64,000 bases of DNA from Vibrio neptunius (GCA_019339365.1 CP079860.1:992001-1056000), one strand, 5' to 3'; shown: positions 54,825 to 64,000, numbered from the stretch's first letter. Notes: a model not told the origin generated them from the letters alone. Translations and numbers: made by a program.

Positions 54825-54850
54825 CCAAAGCCAGACAGCGCTGGCTTTGG
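54825..54850 (-). terminator. intercistronic hairpin between proX and proW
   Basis: CCAAAGCCAG pairs perfectly with CTGGCTTTGG and, on the minus strand, is followed by TTTT. It is probably an attenuator that lets proX be made in excess of proWV. Confidence 0.75.
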
Positions 54851-54876
54851 AGTACTTCATCGGCGTTTAACATCTG

Positions 54877-55875
54877 TTAAAGCGCGCTTTTTACTTTGTT
54901 TGCTACGTCTTTAGAGACCCACTTAGTCCAGATTTGCGGATAACCTTCTAAGAAGTGATACATGGTTTCTTCACCATCGGCTTGATTGTCTTCCATCCAC
55001 GCGAGCAATTGGTTCATATCCGCGTTGGTAAAACCACGTTTGGTGAAATATTGATAAGCATCTGGCGCTCGGCTAGCAAAGGCTTCAGTGGTAATGGTGT
55101 GGACTGGTGATGGTGGGTACATGGTCGCTTTAGGCGCTTCACAGTCAGCATTGGTAGTACAGGCGATAAACTCTTTTTCATCGACACCACTGCCAAAGTC
55201 GACTTTGACCATGTCATATTTGCCTAGAACCGCCGTTGGTGCCCAGTAGTAACCAAACCATGGTTCTTCTCGTTCGTAGGCCTTTGCGATGGCGCCTGAC
55301 AGACCCGCACTTGAGCCCGGATCGACGATCACGAAGCCAGAGTTGTCTAGCTTGAGCGCTTTAAACAAGTTGCCTGCACTGATCTGACAGTTCCAGCCAG
55401 CTGGACAGCTGTAGAATGCGGATTTGTCTGGGTCTTCAGGGTGCTCAAACAAATTGGCGTGCTTGATAACACCATCAATGGTCTTTATCTCAGGGTACTT
55501 TTTGACCAGATAAGACGGGACCCAAAATCCTTCCTCACCGCCATCCACTAAGGAGCGGCCTGCATAGCGGAGTCGTTTCTCTTCTACACCTTTATCGAGC
55601 GCATCTTTAAGACTGTTACTCCATAGCTCAGGCGCGACATCCGGTTGACCTTTCTCGATCATCGAGGTGCCAGTTGGCATGGTGTCACCGGGGATTAGCT
55701 CGGCTTCACAGTCATAGCCATGTTCAAGAATAAAACGGTCAATATTGGCAATAAGACTGGCTGAGTTCCAGTTCATGTCGGCAATGGTGACTTTGCCACA
55801 TTCATTGGCTGAAGCCTGAGAAATAAAGGCGGCGTTGGCAGCCACTAATGCTAGCGCTGCAGTTGTGTATTTCAT
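54877..55875 (-). CDS. proX: glycine betaine/proline substrate-binding protein
   Basis: A 332-residue periplasmic protein from ATG 55875 (AAGGAA upstream; an earlier ATG would add an unneeded tail). Signal peptide about 1-23. OpuAC-type domain with ADMNWNSASLI, PTGTSMIEKGQPDVAPELWSN and Trp residues of the betaine box. First gene of the X-W-V order, as in Vibrio bet-proXWV operons, but no betIBA is here. Confidence 0.92.
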   Translation of the reverse strand: MKYTTAALALVAANAAFISQASANECGKVTIADMNWNSASLIANIDRFILEHGYDCEAELIPGDTMPTGTSMIEKGQPDVAPELWSNSLKDALDKGVEEKRLRYAGRSLVDGGEEGFWVPSYLVKKYPEIKTIDGVIKHANLFEHPEDPDKSAFYSCPAGWNCQISAGNLFKALKLDNSGFVIVDPGSSAGLSGAIAKAYEREEPWFGYYWAPTAVLGKYDMVKVDFGSGVDEKEFIACTTNADCEAPKATMYPPSPVHTITTEAFASRAPDAYQYFTKRGFTNADMNQLLAWMEDNQADGEETMYHFLEGYPQIWTKWVSKDVANKVKSAL

Positions 55876-56003
55876 TTCGAATTCCTTTCTGATGGATACA
55901 TGCACAGAGTAGTTAAAATTTGTTTAGAGTTCAAATGATTAATTTATTACTTACAGGAAGTGAGAGGTCTGTTTTAGGAGTTGTGTTACAAGTTTTAAAT
56001 TAA

Positions 56004-56032
56004 AAAGGAGAGATTGATTCAATCTCTCCTTT
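56004..56032 (-). terminator. intrinsic terminator
   Basis: AAAGGAGAGATTG pairs with CAATCTCTCCTTT exactly; the minus-strand side continues with T. It ends the SgrR-like transcript and isolates it from proX. Confidence 0.85.
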
Positions 56033-56068
56033 AGTGTTCTAAATATAAGAGTACGAATGATTTCCGCG

Positions 56069-57820
56069 TTAGTCAGTCGACCATACGTTTCTGATGTCTG
56101 GCCAGCCCCAGTTGGTGAGTTCAACGTCTTTAAGTACACCGTGGAAGCGCAATGTCTGACGGTGATGAAAAAGTGGCGTTAGCCAGTACTGATTGATCAG
56201 AGCAGAGGCGATGGGTTCCAGCGCATCCAAGTATTGATGTAGCGGTGTTTGCGATCTTAGTGTATTGAGTGATTGAGTGAGCCAGCGTTTTGAATCTTCA
56301 CCGATACAGCGTTGTAGAACCGGATTGTGGTACAGGCTGTTAAATGCGGAGGCGTGTCGATTATCGTCCAGATTGATGTTGGTGATGATCATCGATTCGT
56401 TAAGCTGCTGGCTTTGAGCAAGTTCATTGAGTTCTCGATAAGAATAGCTATTAACCTCAACTTTTACGCCCAATTTCGCCAATATCGCTTTGACAGCAAA
56501 GGCGCAATTTCTCAGCACCGTATAGTCGTATACAGCAATATTAAGGTGCTGGGGGAGCGCCACGCTCTCTGCTTCTGGACGGATGATAGGCTGCCACATT
56601 GGCAGCATGTTTTGCGCGAATTCGCAGCCAAACAGTGCTTGACTTGATTTGAGCTGTTCAAAAACACGAGATGAGCTCAGGTGTGAAGACAGGTAGCGCC
56701 GTTGAGCATCGTTAAGAGTGGTGGAGGCAATCTGGTTAAACAGTATAAACATACAGCCATCTTCAATACGAGATTGCTGCGTATCACTACGTGCTGTAAC
56801 GTCTACTGCATGAGAGAGGTAGTAGTTACATTCACTGCTTTCCTGAGCGCCGGGCTGGTTTGTCTGAATCTGTTTGTTGGCTAATTCACTTTCATCTAAC
56901 TTCCAGATCGTGACTTGATCGGTTAACGCACGGCAGCCATAGTAGCGTTCGAATGCGTCGAGACAAAGGCGAGTTTGTGAATGTTCACTTACCTGAAAAG
57001 GGCCAGAACCAATGACGGCATAACTGTGGGCATTATTGACTTGGCTGGTTGGCTGAATCGCGTATTTTACACCTGAGATGAGGCCACCAAAGCCTTGATC
57101 TGGCTCCGAAAGCTGGAATACGACTTTATTCGCTAAGGGTGAACTCACACTCACCAAATGAGAGAGTTCACTCTGGTAATTAGCGAGAGTCGACAGCTTG
57201 GCAAACAGGCTAACAATACTGTCTGCATCTATTGCTGCGCCGTTGTGAAATGTGAGTGCTGGCCTGAGGTAAAACGTCCATTGATAGTGAGTTTCATCGT
57301 AATGCCAATGATGCGCAAGTTGAGGCTCTAAGTTGCCCTCTGCGTCACTGCTGACCAAGCAGCAATAAATCTGGCGCAGTAGGTATCGCTCACTGGAACG
57401 CTGCAATTGATGAGGCACTAAGCGTTCAAAAGGGCGCTTGTAGGTCAGCTGAATATGAAGCAATCCTTCTCTGAGTGACGCACCCGATGTGCTTTGTAGC
57501 AAGCGTCCAAATGCGGTTTCATCATCATCGAGAATGTTCAGCGCTTTCTCATATTTCCCTTCCAGAATACGTTTGGCAGCCAGTTGAGATTTCAGCTCAT
57601 CCAATGGGTGGTTGAGGAGCAAACCAGAACGTTGGTTTCGTCCAACTTTAGGTGACCATTCTAACCACTCTAGTTGTTGCATTTGATTGAGTAAATTACG
57701 CGCATGGCGAGGGCTGGTGAATAGCATTTCAGCCACTTTGGGCAGGGCAGTTTTGATCTCCTCTCCAACCCCCAATGGTTCGAGGCGAGCGTAGTAACGT
57801 AATAAATTTAAATCTGACAC
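56069..57820 (-). CDS. SgrR-like transcriptional regulator
   Basis: A 583-residue protein from GTG 57820, five bases after GGAG. Residues 1-110 match the SgrR N-terminal HTH region (SPRHARNLLNQMQQLEWL, then PKVGRNQRSGLLL). The rest is a family 5 solute-binding domain (FERLVPHQLQR; YQWTFYLRPALTFHNGAAIDA), which would sense a sugar or peptide ligand inside the cell. E. coli SgrR controls the sugar-phosphate stress RNA SgrS from the divergent position. Here a small ORF with a hairpin occupies that place. Confidence 0.88.
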   Translation of the reverse strand: MSDLNLLRYYARLEPLGVGEEIKTALPKVAEMLFTSPRHARNLLNQMQQLEWLEWSPKVGRNQRSGLLLNHPLDELKSQLAAKRILEGKYEKALNILDDDETAFGRLLQSTSGASLREGLLHIQLTYKRPFERLVPHQLQRSSERYLLRQIYCCLVSSDAEGNLEPQLAHHWHYDETHYQWTFYLRPALTFHNGAAIDADSIVSLFAKLSTLANYQSELSHLVSVSSPLANKVVFQLSEPDQGFGGLISGVKYAIQPTSQVNNAHSYAVIGSGPFQVSEHSQTRLCLDAFERYYGCRALTDQVTIWKLDESELANKQIQTNQPGAQESSECNYYLSHAVDVTARSDTQQSRIEDGCMFILFNQIASTTLNDAQRRYLSSHLSSSRVFEQLKSSQALFGCEFAQNMLPMWQPIIRPEAESVALPQHLNIAVYDYTVLRNCAFAVKAILAKLGVKVEVNSYSYRELNELAQSQQLNESMIITNINLDDNRHASAFNSLYHNPVLQRCIGEDSKRWLTQSLNTLRSQTPLHQYLDALEPIASALINQYWLTPLFHHRQTLRFHGVLKDVELTNWGWPDIRNVWSTD

Positions 57821-58017
57821 AAGGGCTCCAGGCAGCAAGAAAATAAGCACGACTTAGTGTTTGGTTTTCCTATTTTACAAGTTTTTGCCTAATTATTCTC
57901 TTTGTAACGGCATAAATGATAAAAATAGGAAAGGAAAATTATAAATATCTCGGTTTTTCTGTTCCTATTTAAAGGGAATAATAAACGGGTCAATACAAAC
58001 AAGCTGAGAGAAGAAAG

Positions 58018-58134
58018 ATGGACTACAGCAAGCAGAGAAATCTGGTCTCGTACTACCATAAGAGGTTGGAAAAAACGGATTCTTGGTTGGAACGTTCAGC
58101 GATTCTGGCTTTGATACAACTTTGCCACTGGTAA
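58018..58134 (+). CDS. 38-residue protein divergent from SgrR-like gene
   Basis: A short ORF behind a purine-rich GAGAGAAGAAAG. The product is basic, helical and ends ILALIQLCHW. In E. coli the sgrS RNA at the same place encodes the 43-residue SgrT that blocks glucose uptake. There is no evident SgrT sequence match, so the analogy is one of position only. Transcription would be activated by the neighbour. Confidence 0.4.
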   Translation: MDYSKQRNLVSYYHKRLEKTDSWLERSAILALIQLCHW

Positions 58135-58146
58135 GTGGCTAAAGAC

Positions 58147-58212
58147 AGCAGCACTGGCATGCAAACATGCTCCTAACACCCCCACGAACATGATTGGCAG
58201 TGCTGCTCTTTT
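58147..58212 (+). terminator. hairpin and U-tail, possible 3' end of a regulatory RNA
   Basis: AGCAGCACTG (58147-58156) pairs with CAGTGCTGCT (58198-58207), followed by CTTTTT. The loop itself holds a smaller stem. With the ORF at 58018 it would define an RNA of about 200 bases, close to the size of SgrS. Confidence 0.5.
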
Positions 58213-58249
58213 TATCGCACATTCAGGCCCTAGTTTAGCCAGTGAGGTG

Positions 58250-58972
58250 TTATTTCTTGGCTAAACCCTTACTGTTTAGGTAGCCCTTGATGTGTGGACG
58301 GCTTTCGCCAGCGAGTTTTCCTGTGACTTGCTCAGACCAAGTACTCTGCTTTTGGTTGCTGCTACGACCTGCGTAGTAGGTCTGCATTGCCTCATCGTAG
58401 GCGCGAATATCGTCTGAATTAAGAGGCTGATACTCGTTTTCATGCACAATCACGTGTGCAGGTAGACGCGGTTTGATTTCAGGGTTTTGATCTGGATGAC
58501 CTAAACACAGGCCAAACAAAACCGCACTGTGGGCGGGTAGATTCAATAACTGGTCAACATCCTGAGCACTGCTTCTTAAGCCGCCAATATAAACACCGCC
58601 TAATCCGAGCGACTCCGCTGCCACTAGGCAATTTTGCGCCATAATGCCGCAGTCTACTGCGCCGATCAGGGTTAGCTCAGTAAATTCTGGTTTTACCTGT
58701 GGGTTAATCTCAAAATGTCTCTGATAGTCGATGCAAAACACAAGGAACTCTGCGGCGCTTTCTACGTAAGGCTGATCGCCAGCTAGATGTGCTAACGCCT
58801 TACGCTTTTCTTTATCCGTGACGCGGATGATCGACACCACTTGCAACATGCTGGAAGACGAAGCCGCAAGGCCAGACTGAATAATGGTGTCGAGCTGAGA
58901 CGAGTCGATAGCCTGATCGGTAAATTTACGGATAGAACGGTGAGAAAGGATAGTGTCTATCGTCGGTGTCAT
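58250..58972 (-). CDS. nfsA: oxygen-insensitive NAD(P)H nitroreductase, NfsA type
   Basis: A 240-residue FMN enzyme, the exact NfsA length. ATG 58972 follows AAGGA; the longer frame to 59074 lacks a site. HRSIRKFTDQAI, AASSSSMLQ, and the GVYIGGLR-LLNLPAHSAVLFGLCLGHP block mark the family. It reduces nitro compounds and quinones with two electrons. Confidence 0.92.
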   Translation of the reverse strand: MTPTIDTILSHRSIRKFTDQAIDSSQLDTIIQSGLAASSSSMLQVVSIIRVTDKEKRKALAHLAGDQPYVESAAEFLVFCIDYQRHFEINPQVKPEFTELTLIGAVDCGIMAQNCLVAAESLGLGGVYIGGLRSSAQDVDQLLNLPAHSAVLFGLCLGHPDQNPEIKPRLPAHVIVHENEYQPLNSDDIRAYDEAMQTYYAGRSSNQKQSTWSEQVTGKLAGESRPHIKGYLNSKGLAKK

Positions 58973-59128
58973 GGCTGAGTCCTTTGTTCTTGGTATAAAT
59001 GACTTGTGCAACATATCGAGTATGTGCGGAAATGTCGAGTCACAGATCACTGAGTTGCCATGTTTCTGTTTCATAGTGATGGTCTGCTTCTATACTGAAA
59101 TCGAAAATTCATAGAATAAGAAGGACTT

Positions 59129-59769
59129 ATGAAAGAATTAGTCGTGCATGCTGTTACTGTATTTATGGGTTTTTTCGCCATCATGAACCCGGTTGCTAAC
59201 ATTCCTATTTTTCTTAGCTTGACCAGCGATGATGATCGACAGACGGTTAAATCGATTGCTTTTCGTTCGGTTTTGTTTGCTTTCGTGATTGTTTCTGTGT
59301 TCGCCATTTCAGGAAAACTGATTTTTGACTTGTTTGGTATCACCTTATACGCGCTGCGCATCACTGGGGAGTCTTGGTGTTTCTCATTGGTTTTCATATG
59401 CTGCAAGGCAATTCCACGCATCATAAAACTAAGCAAAAAGCCTATTCTCCTGAGCAGCAGCAAGCGGCATTGAGTGTTGCGGTTTCTCCTCTTGCGATGC
59501 CGATTCTGGCAGGGCCCGGCACGATAGCTACGGCAATGAATTTTGCAACGACAGGTGGCTTTGACCAGACCATCATTACGATCGTTGCGTTCGGGCTATT
59601 GTGCATCATCACTTACGTGCTGTTCTTGTTTGGCAGCAAACTGGTCAAAGCCGTTGGTCCTAGTGCACTCAACGTGGTGACGAAAATGATGGGTTTGATT
59701 TTAGCGGTTATTGGTACTCAGATGTTGATAGAAGGGTTGGCGGAAGCTTATAAAACCGTCTTTGTTTAA
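59129..59769 (+). pseudogene. marC: MarC-family membrane protein, frameshifted
   Basis: Two frames, 59129-59473 and a second ending at 59769, together encode a complete UPF0056/MarC protein of about 213 residues with six helices (GFFAIMNPVANIPIF, AVSPLAMPILAGPGTIATAM). The break is at GGGG 59366-59369; one extra G restores ALRITGGVLVFLIGFHMLQG. Because the rest is perfect, an assembly error is likely, though a true mutation cannot be excluded. Confidence 0.8.
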
Positions 59770-59791
59770 GCAGTTTTGAATGGATAAATGT

Positions 59792-59817
59792 AGGCCATCC
59801 TAGTGGATGGCCTTTTT
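59792..59817 (+). terminator. intrinsic terminator
   Basis: AGGCCATCC pairs with GGATGGCCT and TTTTT follows. Confidence 0.85.
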
Positions 59818-59835
59818 AATGGGTTCAATTTGTGA

Positions 59836-60163
59836 TCAGATACCTGAGGGCGTCAATACGCGTACTGTGACTGAGTCTTGGTCGATATGTTCAAAGACGC
59901 GTGGCCGAATTTCGTTGATCCACCACTCGTTGTACGTTTCAGCGTAGATTTTTTTTGCGCGATGCTTCATCGGCAAATTCTCGTAACCAGATAAAGTAAT
60001 CTTCACCGCCTTCGCCTTTGTGAATATAGGTACTGAGTACTTTAATGCCTTTCGAGATCTGATAAGGAAGAATTTCCTCGTGCATCCAGTCTAGCCATTG
60101 TTGAGTCATACCAGGTTTGATCTTGTATTCACGAAGTTCAATGAGTTTCAAAGTGCCATCCAC
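59836..60163 (-). pseudogene. NIPSNAP-like protein, frameshifted
   Basis: On the minus strand a start KLIELREYKIKPGM and an end EWWINEIRPRVFEHI are in two frames. They join if the A8 run (T8 at 59949-59956) had seven bases, giving about 108 residues as is usual for the family. The function is unknown. Confidence 0.75.
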
Positions 60164-60393
60164 AGGATAGATTAAGTGATACTGCTTGTTGTAATCCGAT
60201 TAAACCACAAACGCAATACCTTGCGTCAGGTGGAACTAGGTTTTGTTATCACGGACCTGCTTTTTAGGACGTGTTCGGTAAGTGATGACGACGGGTCATT
60301 CAAGGGTATTGTCCACGTAAAATGGAACCATGCTACTCAGATCTTACTCGCTAGCCGATCTCTGTCAGGGTTGAGGCTTGGTTGCAAAGTAAA

Positions 60394-60410
60394 GGGAGGC
60401 TCGACCTCCC
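60394..60410 (-). terminator. intrinsic terminator
   Basis: GGGAGG-loop-CCTCCC, followed on the minus strand by TTTACTTT, just after the lipoprotein stop. Confidence 0.7.
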
Positions 60411-60415
60411 CTGAA

Positions 60416-62464
60416 TTACAGTGTTTTGTATAGTTGCACTCTATCACCGCGGTTTGTCCCAGTGATAAAGACCCCAGTGATCTGACTCGCTTGGGTTGCC
60501 GTCGAAGGGATCCAATTTAGCGTGATATCATGAAATGACTGCGCTGTGTTTTTCGGAGTACCAGTTTGCTCAAGTATGTGGCCTAAGTTGGTTTCGGTCC
60601 AGTGAGAGGTCGAGGTGTTTTCCCAGCTCTTAAGGAGCTCCTTAGTTACCAATTGAGCCGCAACCTTGAGCTTAGGCCCTGAAATATTGGCGAACTGGAA
60701 GTAATCTACACCACTTTTGTTAATGGCTATCGCTTTGTCATTTTGAACAAATAGGTTCGTCGTCTGGCTAGCGTCAAAGCTAATTTGTTTAGCGATGTCT
60801 CGCCGGTTATTGTCGAGCAAGTAAACGCTGGTAGGGGTAATGACAACGGTGTATGCGCCGTTGGGAGAGGAGTCCATGAGCTTAACCTGACCGTCGAGGT
60901 TAACGTAACCCAATTGCTGGGTGTTGGGCGCTTTGTCTGTCCATATGACTTTGTTTTCCGATGCCAATGCCATCGCTATTTGCCCACCAGTTGTGAAGCT
61001 GGCATTTAAAACGTCGGTAACATTCAGTGCGAGTCGTTCGTTTAGTGTCTTGGTTTCAACCAACTTAGGTGCAGACTGACGGTCATCAGAGATAACAAGA
61101 ATTTCATCGTCATCCTTGGAAAAAACAATCGTTTTATCTTCAGATTGTAACGTGTATACGATGGGCTCCATACTCAGTGTCGTGGCATTCAAGCGGCGCA
61201 ACTGATCCCCGTCGGCATTCAGTCCATCGTCTAACTTAGCGATCATGGAGTCTTGTTGGTAAAGGGGGTGGACCCACTCGAAATTATCGTTGTAACAATA
61301 AGAAGCTGACAGCGGAATCGTTGGCGGAGCGGATGGCGGAGCAATGGGTAGATCACTGCCTGAGGCACCTCCGTAAGTATCGATTTTCATTGCCCGTGTT
61401 GTTCTGACAGCGACGTTGGTGTTCGGGTTGCCGGTTTTATCCTGCAAGCTGGTCAAGAATATGCCGTTGCCCCCTGTCGTATTGCAGACAAAACTCTGAT
61501 TTCGAATGCCATTGGGTTCGTATAATTTGTAAGATTGAACACTGTTGAGCGCAGGTACCACTTCCTTGAGTGTGTTTGAGGTATCCTGCTGAAATCCAGG
61601 CAATCTGTTTACATTTCCACCATAGTGATCATGATCTTCGTGTTCATGGTCCTCGTCTTCATGGTCGTCATCATAGGAAGTAATGCTAAGAGAACGAGAT
61701 GAGGAACCTGCAGTTCCAATCGCCACCGATTGTTTGGTGACCGTATTGAGCTCTCGGACGTTATCCCTTGCATCAACGTAGATTATTCTGCTGTTGGCTG
61801 GGTTTAAAGCGATAGATTTCATAGCGCCCAAGCCAGCATCGCTTTGTGACCCATGAATCAACAGTGAACCATCAAAACTGATATGGCGTGATGCTTGGGT
61901 GGCCAAGTTGATTGAGGAAAGGTCAAGCGTTTTATGTTCAATCATTACATCAAGGGCTTTGGCAATGTTCACCATTGGCGAACTCGCCGAACCCTGAATT
62001 TGGGCTTGTTTAAGCGATGCCATTAGAAGGTTTGTGGCTTGCTGAGGCCCATGACTGATATCCACTGAAGTAAAATCGACACCCACATACTTTCCGAGTA
62101 CTGACTGTAAATAAGTTTTTGATTTTTCGACACTTCCACTCGTTGATGGGTTGTACAACATTTCACTGTGGAGCAGAGTTGTGAAGGGAGAAATGATACT
62201 TAATTCCGCTGGCGAGGTGAGTATTGCCCCATTGGCGTCGATCATCCTCGCATAGCCGCTTGTCACGGCGACTTGTTTCTCATAATTGCTACAGATGCCA
62301 TCAAGATCGGTGTCGGCACAGGGTGTCATATTTTGGTAGCTGTATGTGCTGGCTGTTGCTGCCGATGATGAACTTCCAGATTCTCCGCCACCACCGCATG
62401 CGGATAGAGCTATAGCACTAGACACAGCAAGGGCTGTGCAACATATTTTTGTATTCTCAAGCAT
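60416..62464 (-). CDS. large lipoprotein, beta-propeller-like, with His/Asp/Glu stretch
   Basis: A 682-residue lipoprotein (lipobox LSAC, Cys at about 23, followed by a GGGGESGSSSS linker). After a DTDLDGICS calcium-type motif comes a helical part to about 200, then a beta-rich part with repeated strands that could form a propeller. Near residues 264-278 lies DDHEDEDHEHEDHDHYGG, a possible metal-binding or flexible loop. It is divergent from a second lipoprotein across a palindromic site. Its role is unknown; a cell-surface adhesin or sensor is possible. Confidence 0.7.
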   Translation of the reverse strand: MLENTKICCTALAVSSAIALSACGGGGESGSSSSAATASTYSYQNMTPCADTDLDGICSNYEKQVAVTSGYARMIDANGAILTSPAELSIISPFTTLLHSEMLYNPSTSGSVEKSKTYLQSVLGKYVGVDFTSVDISHGPQQATNLLMASLKQAQIQGSASSPMVNIAKALDVMIEHKTLDLSSINLATQASRHISFDGSLLIHGSQSDAGLGAMKSIALNPANSRIIYVDARDNVRELNTVTKQSVAIGTAGSSSRSLSITSYDDDHEDEDHEHEDHDHYGGNVNRLPGFQQDTSNTLKEVVPALNSVQSYKLYEPNGIRNQSFVCNTTGGNGIFLTSLQDKTGNPNTNVAVRTTRAMKIDTYGGASGSDLPIAPPSAPPTIPLSASYCYNDNFEWVHPLYQQDSMIAKLDDGLNADGDQLRRLNATTLSMEPIVYTLQSEDKTIVFSKDDDEILVISDDRQSAPKLVETKTLNERLALNVTDVLNASFTTGGQIAMALASENKVIWTDKAPNTQQLGYVNLDGQVKLMDSSPNGAYTVVITPTSVYLLDNNRRDIAKQISFDASQTTNLFVQNDKAIAINKSGVDYFQFANISGPKLKVAAQLVTKELLKSWENTSTSHWTETNLGHILEQTGTPKNTAQSFHDITLNWIPSTATQASQITGVFITGTNRGDRVQLYKTL

Positions 62465-62544
62465 GTTAAACCAATAATTTTGTTAATTAATATATAACCT
62501 AGCATTTATCCCTATTATTTAATCACCATGTAAAATAAAAGATC

Positions 62545-62571
62545 AAATGATATTGATAATAAATATCATTT
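62545..62571. promoter_or_regulatory. palindromic operator, Fur-like
   Basis: AAATGATATT (62545-62554) and AATATCATTT (62562-62571) are perfect inverted repeats around GATAATA, placed between divergent lipoprotein genes. TGATA/TATCA arms resemble Fur sites, but the spacing is not the classical one. Confidence 0.4.
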
Positions 62572-62629
62572 AAATTAGTATCGCCGCCGGAATTTTGATT
62601 GGACCTAAAAATTAAAGGAGTATCCAGCG

Positions 62630-64000
62630 GTGAAAATGCTGACCAAAAAGCTCAGTGTCGGGGCGATGTCTGTTGCACTTTTCGGTTGTGGTGGAGGCAA
62701 TGAATCTGACCCCAAACTGACTTCAGATGAGGCGCCTGCAACAGGCCACTCTGGCTCAGTATTGTCTGGTGTGGTACTCGATGGTTATCTGTACAAAGCG
62801 AATGTTTGCTTGGACAAAAACAACAACGCAGTGTGTGACAGTAGCGATGGTACAACGGTACTGACGGACCAGTCGGGTCAGTACACACTGCCTTTTGAAG
62901 GCAATGCTGAAAATTACAACCTGTTGGTGGAAGCCATTGCTAATGTAACGATTGACATGGATTCGCCAAATCAAACGCTCACTCAGGGCTTTACGCTAGA
63001 AATCCCATCGTCAAAGCCGGGCATTATCAGCCCAATGACGTCTATGGTTGCCAGCTTAGCAAATCGCTCTGGAATCACCTTTGATCTCGCCGCAGAGACT
63101 ATTGCTAGCGAGCTCAACGTTTCCTCTGATGTGATCAAGTCTGATTACGTAGCACAAGGTTCTCAGGAAAGTCGTGAGATACATATGCTCGCTCGCGGTA
63201 TTACTCGTGTTTTGCAATCTGCGCAGGCAAGCTCGGTTGAAGGCGGTGTTAGCCAAGAATTGGCGAGAAAAGGCTCGATTGAACGATTGGCGAATTTAGA
63301 TGTTGCGCAATTAAAGTGGCGTACCGACCAGCTCTCTCATGGTGCAAGCAACACGGAAGAAGCATTAGCCCAGATCGGTTCCGATTACCATGAGCATATT
63401 AAAATCAAACCTGAAGACCTAGATGGCGGCAACATTCTGACCAAAATGAGAGCGCCACGCGGCGGGGTCGTCAATGACGCGGCTGACACATTCGACTGGC
63501 AATTCATTCCGGGTTTTACAGAGGTTAACGCTTACGAATTCTCATTAGATAGAGGCCAAAGCTGGCAACCAGCAATGTCAAAGCCGATTAATGTTGGTGC
63601 TGCGGCAAGAAGTGCTGGCGATGTTCAGGTCCGTCTCATGGCAAAACCAGAGCGTTCTTTGGCATCCGGTATGGCACTGCTATCGACCAAAGCGTTCACT
63701 GAGACGCTTGTTCCTGCCGCGCCGACCTCTTTGACACTTGATGATGCAGACAATAAGTTTGACTGGCAACACTCGGCAAATTTTCAGAACATCGCTCACT
63801 ACGAGTACACACTGGATGGTGGCAAAAACTGGCACAATGTAACGAGCAAGCCACAAAATATCGCTGATATTGCTATTCCAGTCGGCGACTTGAAACTCAG
63901 AGTCAAATCAGAGCCGAATTCAGGCCGTCCAGCGGGCCATGTGGTGAAATCAGACACTGCGATGACGGTCACTCCTGATAAACCCGTCGCGCCAGTGCTA
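62630..64000 (+). CDS. surface lipoprotein with Fn3-like repeats (5' part)
   Basis: Open to the window edge, at least 457 residues. GTG 62630 is nine bases after AAAGGAG; ATG 62636 is also in frame. Lipobox LFGC, then GVVLDGYLYKANVCLDKNNNAVCDSSD, a Ca-type motif of Vibrio and Shewanella surface lipoproteins. Residues from about 280 form two repeated segments with NDAADTFDWQF/DDADNKFDWQH and YEFSLDRGQSW/YEYTLDGGKNW, resembling fibronectin-type modules. Probably anchored at the outer membrane; more repeats may follow. Confidence 0.75.
   Translation, partial: MKMLTKKLSVGAMSVALFGCGGGNESDPKLTSDEAPATGHSGSVLSGVVLDGYLYKANVCLDKNNNAVCDSSDGTTVLTDQSGQYTLPFEGNAENYNLLVEAIANVTIDMDSPNQTLTQGFTLEIPSSKPGIISPMTSMVASLANRSGITFDLAAETIASELNVSSDVIKSDYVAQGSQESREIHMLARGITRVLQSAQASSVEGGVSQELARKGSIERLANLDVAQLKWRTDQLSHGASNTEEALAQIGSDYHEHIKIKPEDLDGGNILTKMRAPRGGVVNDAADTFDWQFIPGFTEVNAYEFSLDRGQSWQPAMSKPINVGAAARSAGDVQVRLMAKPERSLASGMALLSTKAFTETLVPAAPTSLTLDDADNKFDWQHSANFQNIAHYEYTLDGGKNWHNVTSKPQNIADIAIPVGDLKLRVKSEPNSGRPAGHVVKSDTAMTVTPDKPVAPVL

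Overview
The window looks like a Vibrio (Vibrionaceae) chromosome segment. Conserved genes typical of that group (DctA-like symporter, YaiI, BCCT transporter, proX-proW-proV, an SgrR-type regulator, NfsA-type nitroreductase, MarC, DUF4144-like protein) frame two large accessory blocks. This is read from sequence alone, so the species is not claimed.

Layout. 1-967 is the 5' part of a dicarboxylate symporter. 1547-6247 is an R-body (refractile body, Reb) locus: a hybrid regulator (degenerate sigma54-type AAA domain plus AraC HTH) followed by nine small RebB-like genes, one coiled-coil gene and a 32-residue membrane peptide. 6323-21451 is mostly unrecognised accessory DNA: a Fur-box gene, a frameshifted large protein with a nucleotidyltransferase-like motif, a run of minus-strand orphans (one with a receiver-like fold, a lipoprotein, a membrane protein, a double lamin-tail protein), and a tightly overlapping operon of methyltransferase, SBP-permease fusion, second permease and a dCache-pentameric-channel fusion, headed by an N-acetylmuramidase.

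21707-22930 returns to ordinary genes (YdcH-like, GDPD). 23196-33703 is a type VI secretion cargo locus: a DUF4150 PAAR-like protein, an AHH-type nuclease-like protein, then a putative immunity module that has been tandemly amplified. Copy junctions fall on a shared 7-base GATATTG. An IS3-family element interrupts copy 2. Copy 3 is broken by an ISAs1-like remnant and a very AT-rich operon (34735-40780). That operon encodes a DMT exporter (frameshifted), a heme-oxygenase-like diiron enzyme, an aminotransferase, an FAD oxidoreductase, an Fe(II)/2-oxoglutarate dioxygenase and an ATP-grasp ligase. This is the layout of a small modified amino acid or dipeptide pathway of bacilysin-like logic. Remnants of the immunity array resume at about 40974-41208.

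41503-64000 is largely housekeeping or niche genes: YaiI, LysR, BCCT, a carbon-nitrogen hydrolase, a C80-like protease, an alpha/beta hydrolase, the proXWV osmolyte importer, an SgrR-like regulator with a divergent small ORF and hairpin, NfsA, frameshifted MarC and NIPSNAP genes, and two divergent lipoproteins around a palindromic operator.

At least five genes are broken by a one-base change in a short homopolymer (G6, T7, T7, G4, T8). This could mean assembly errors, so each pseudogene call should be read with that in mind.
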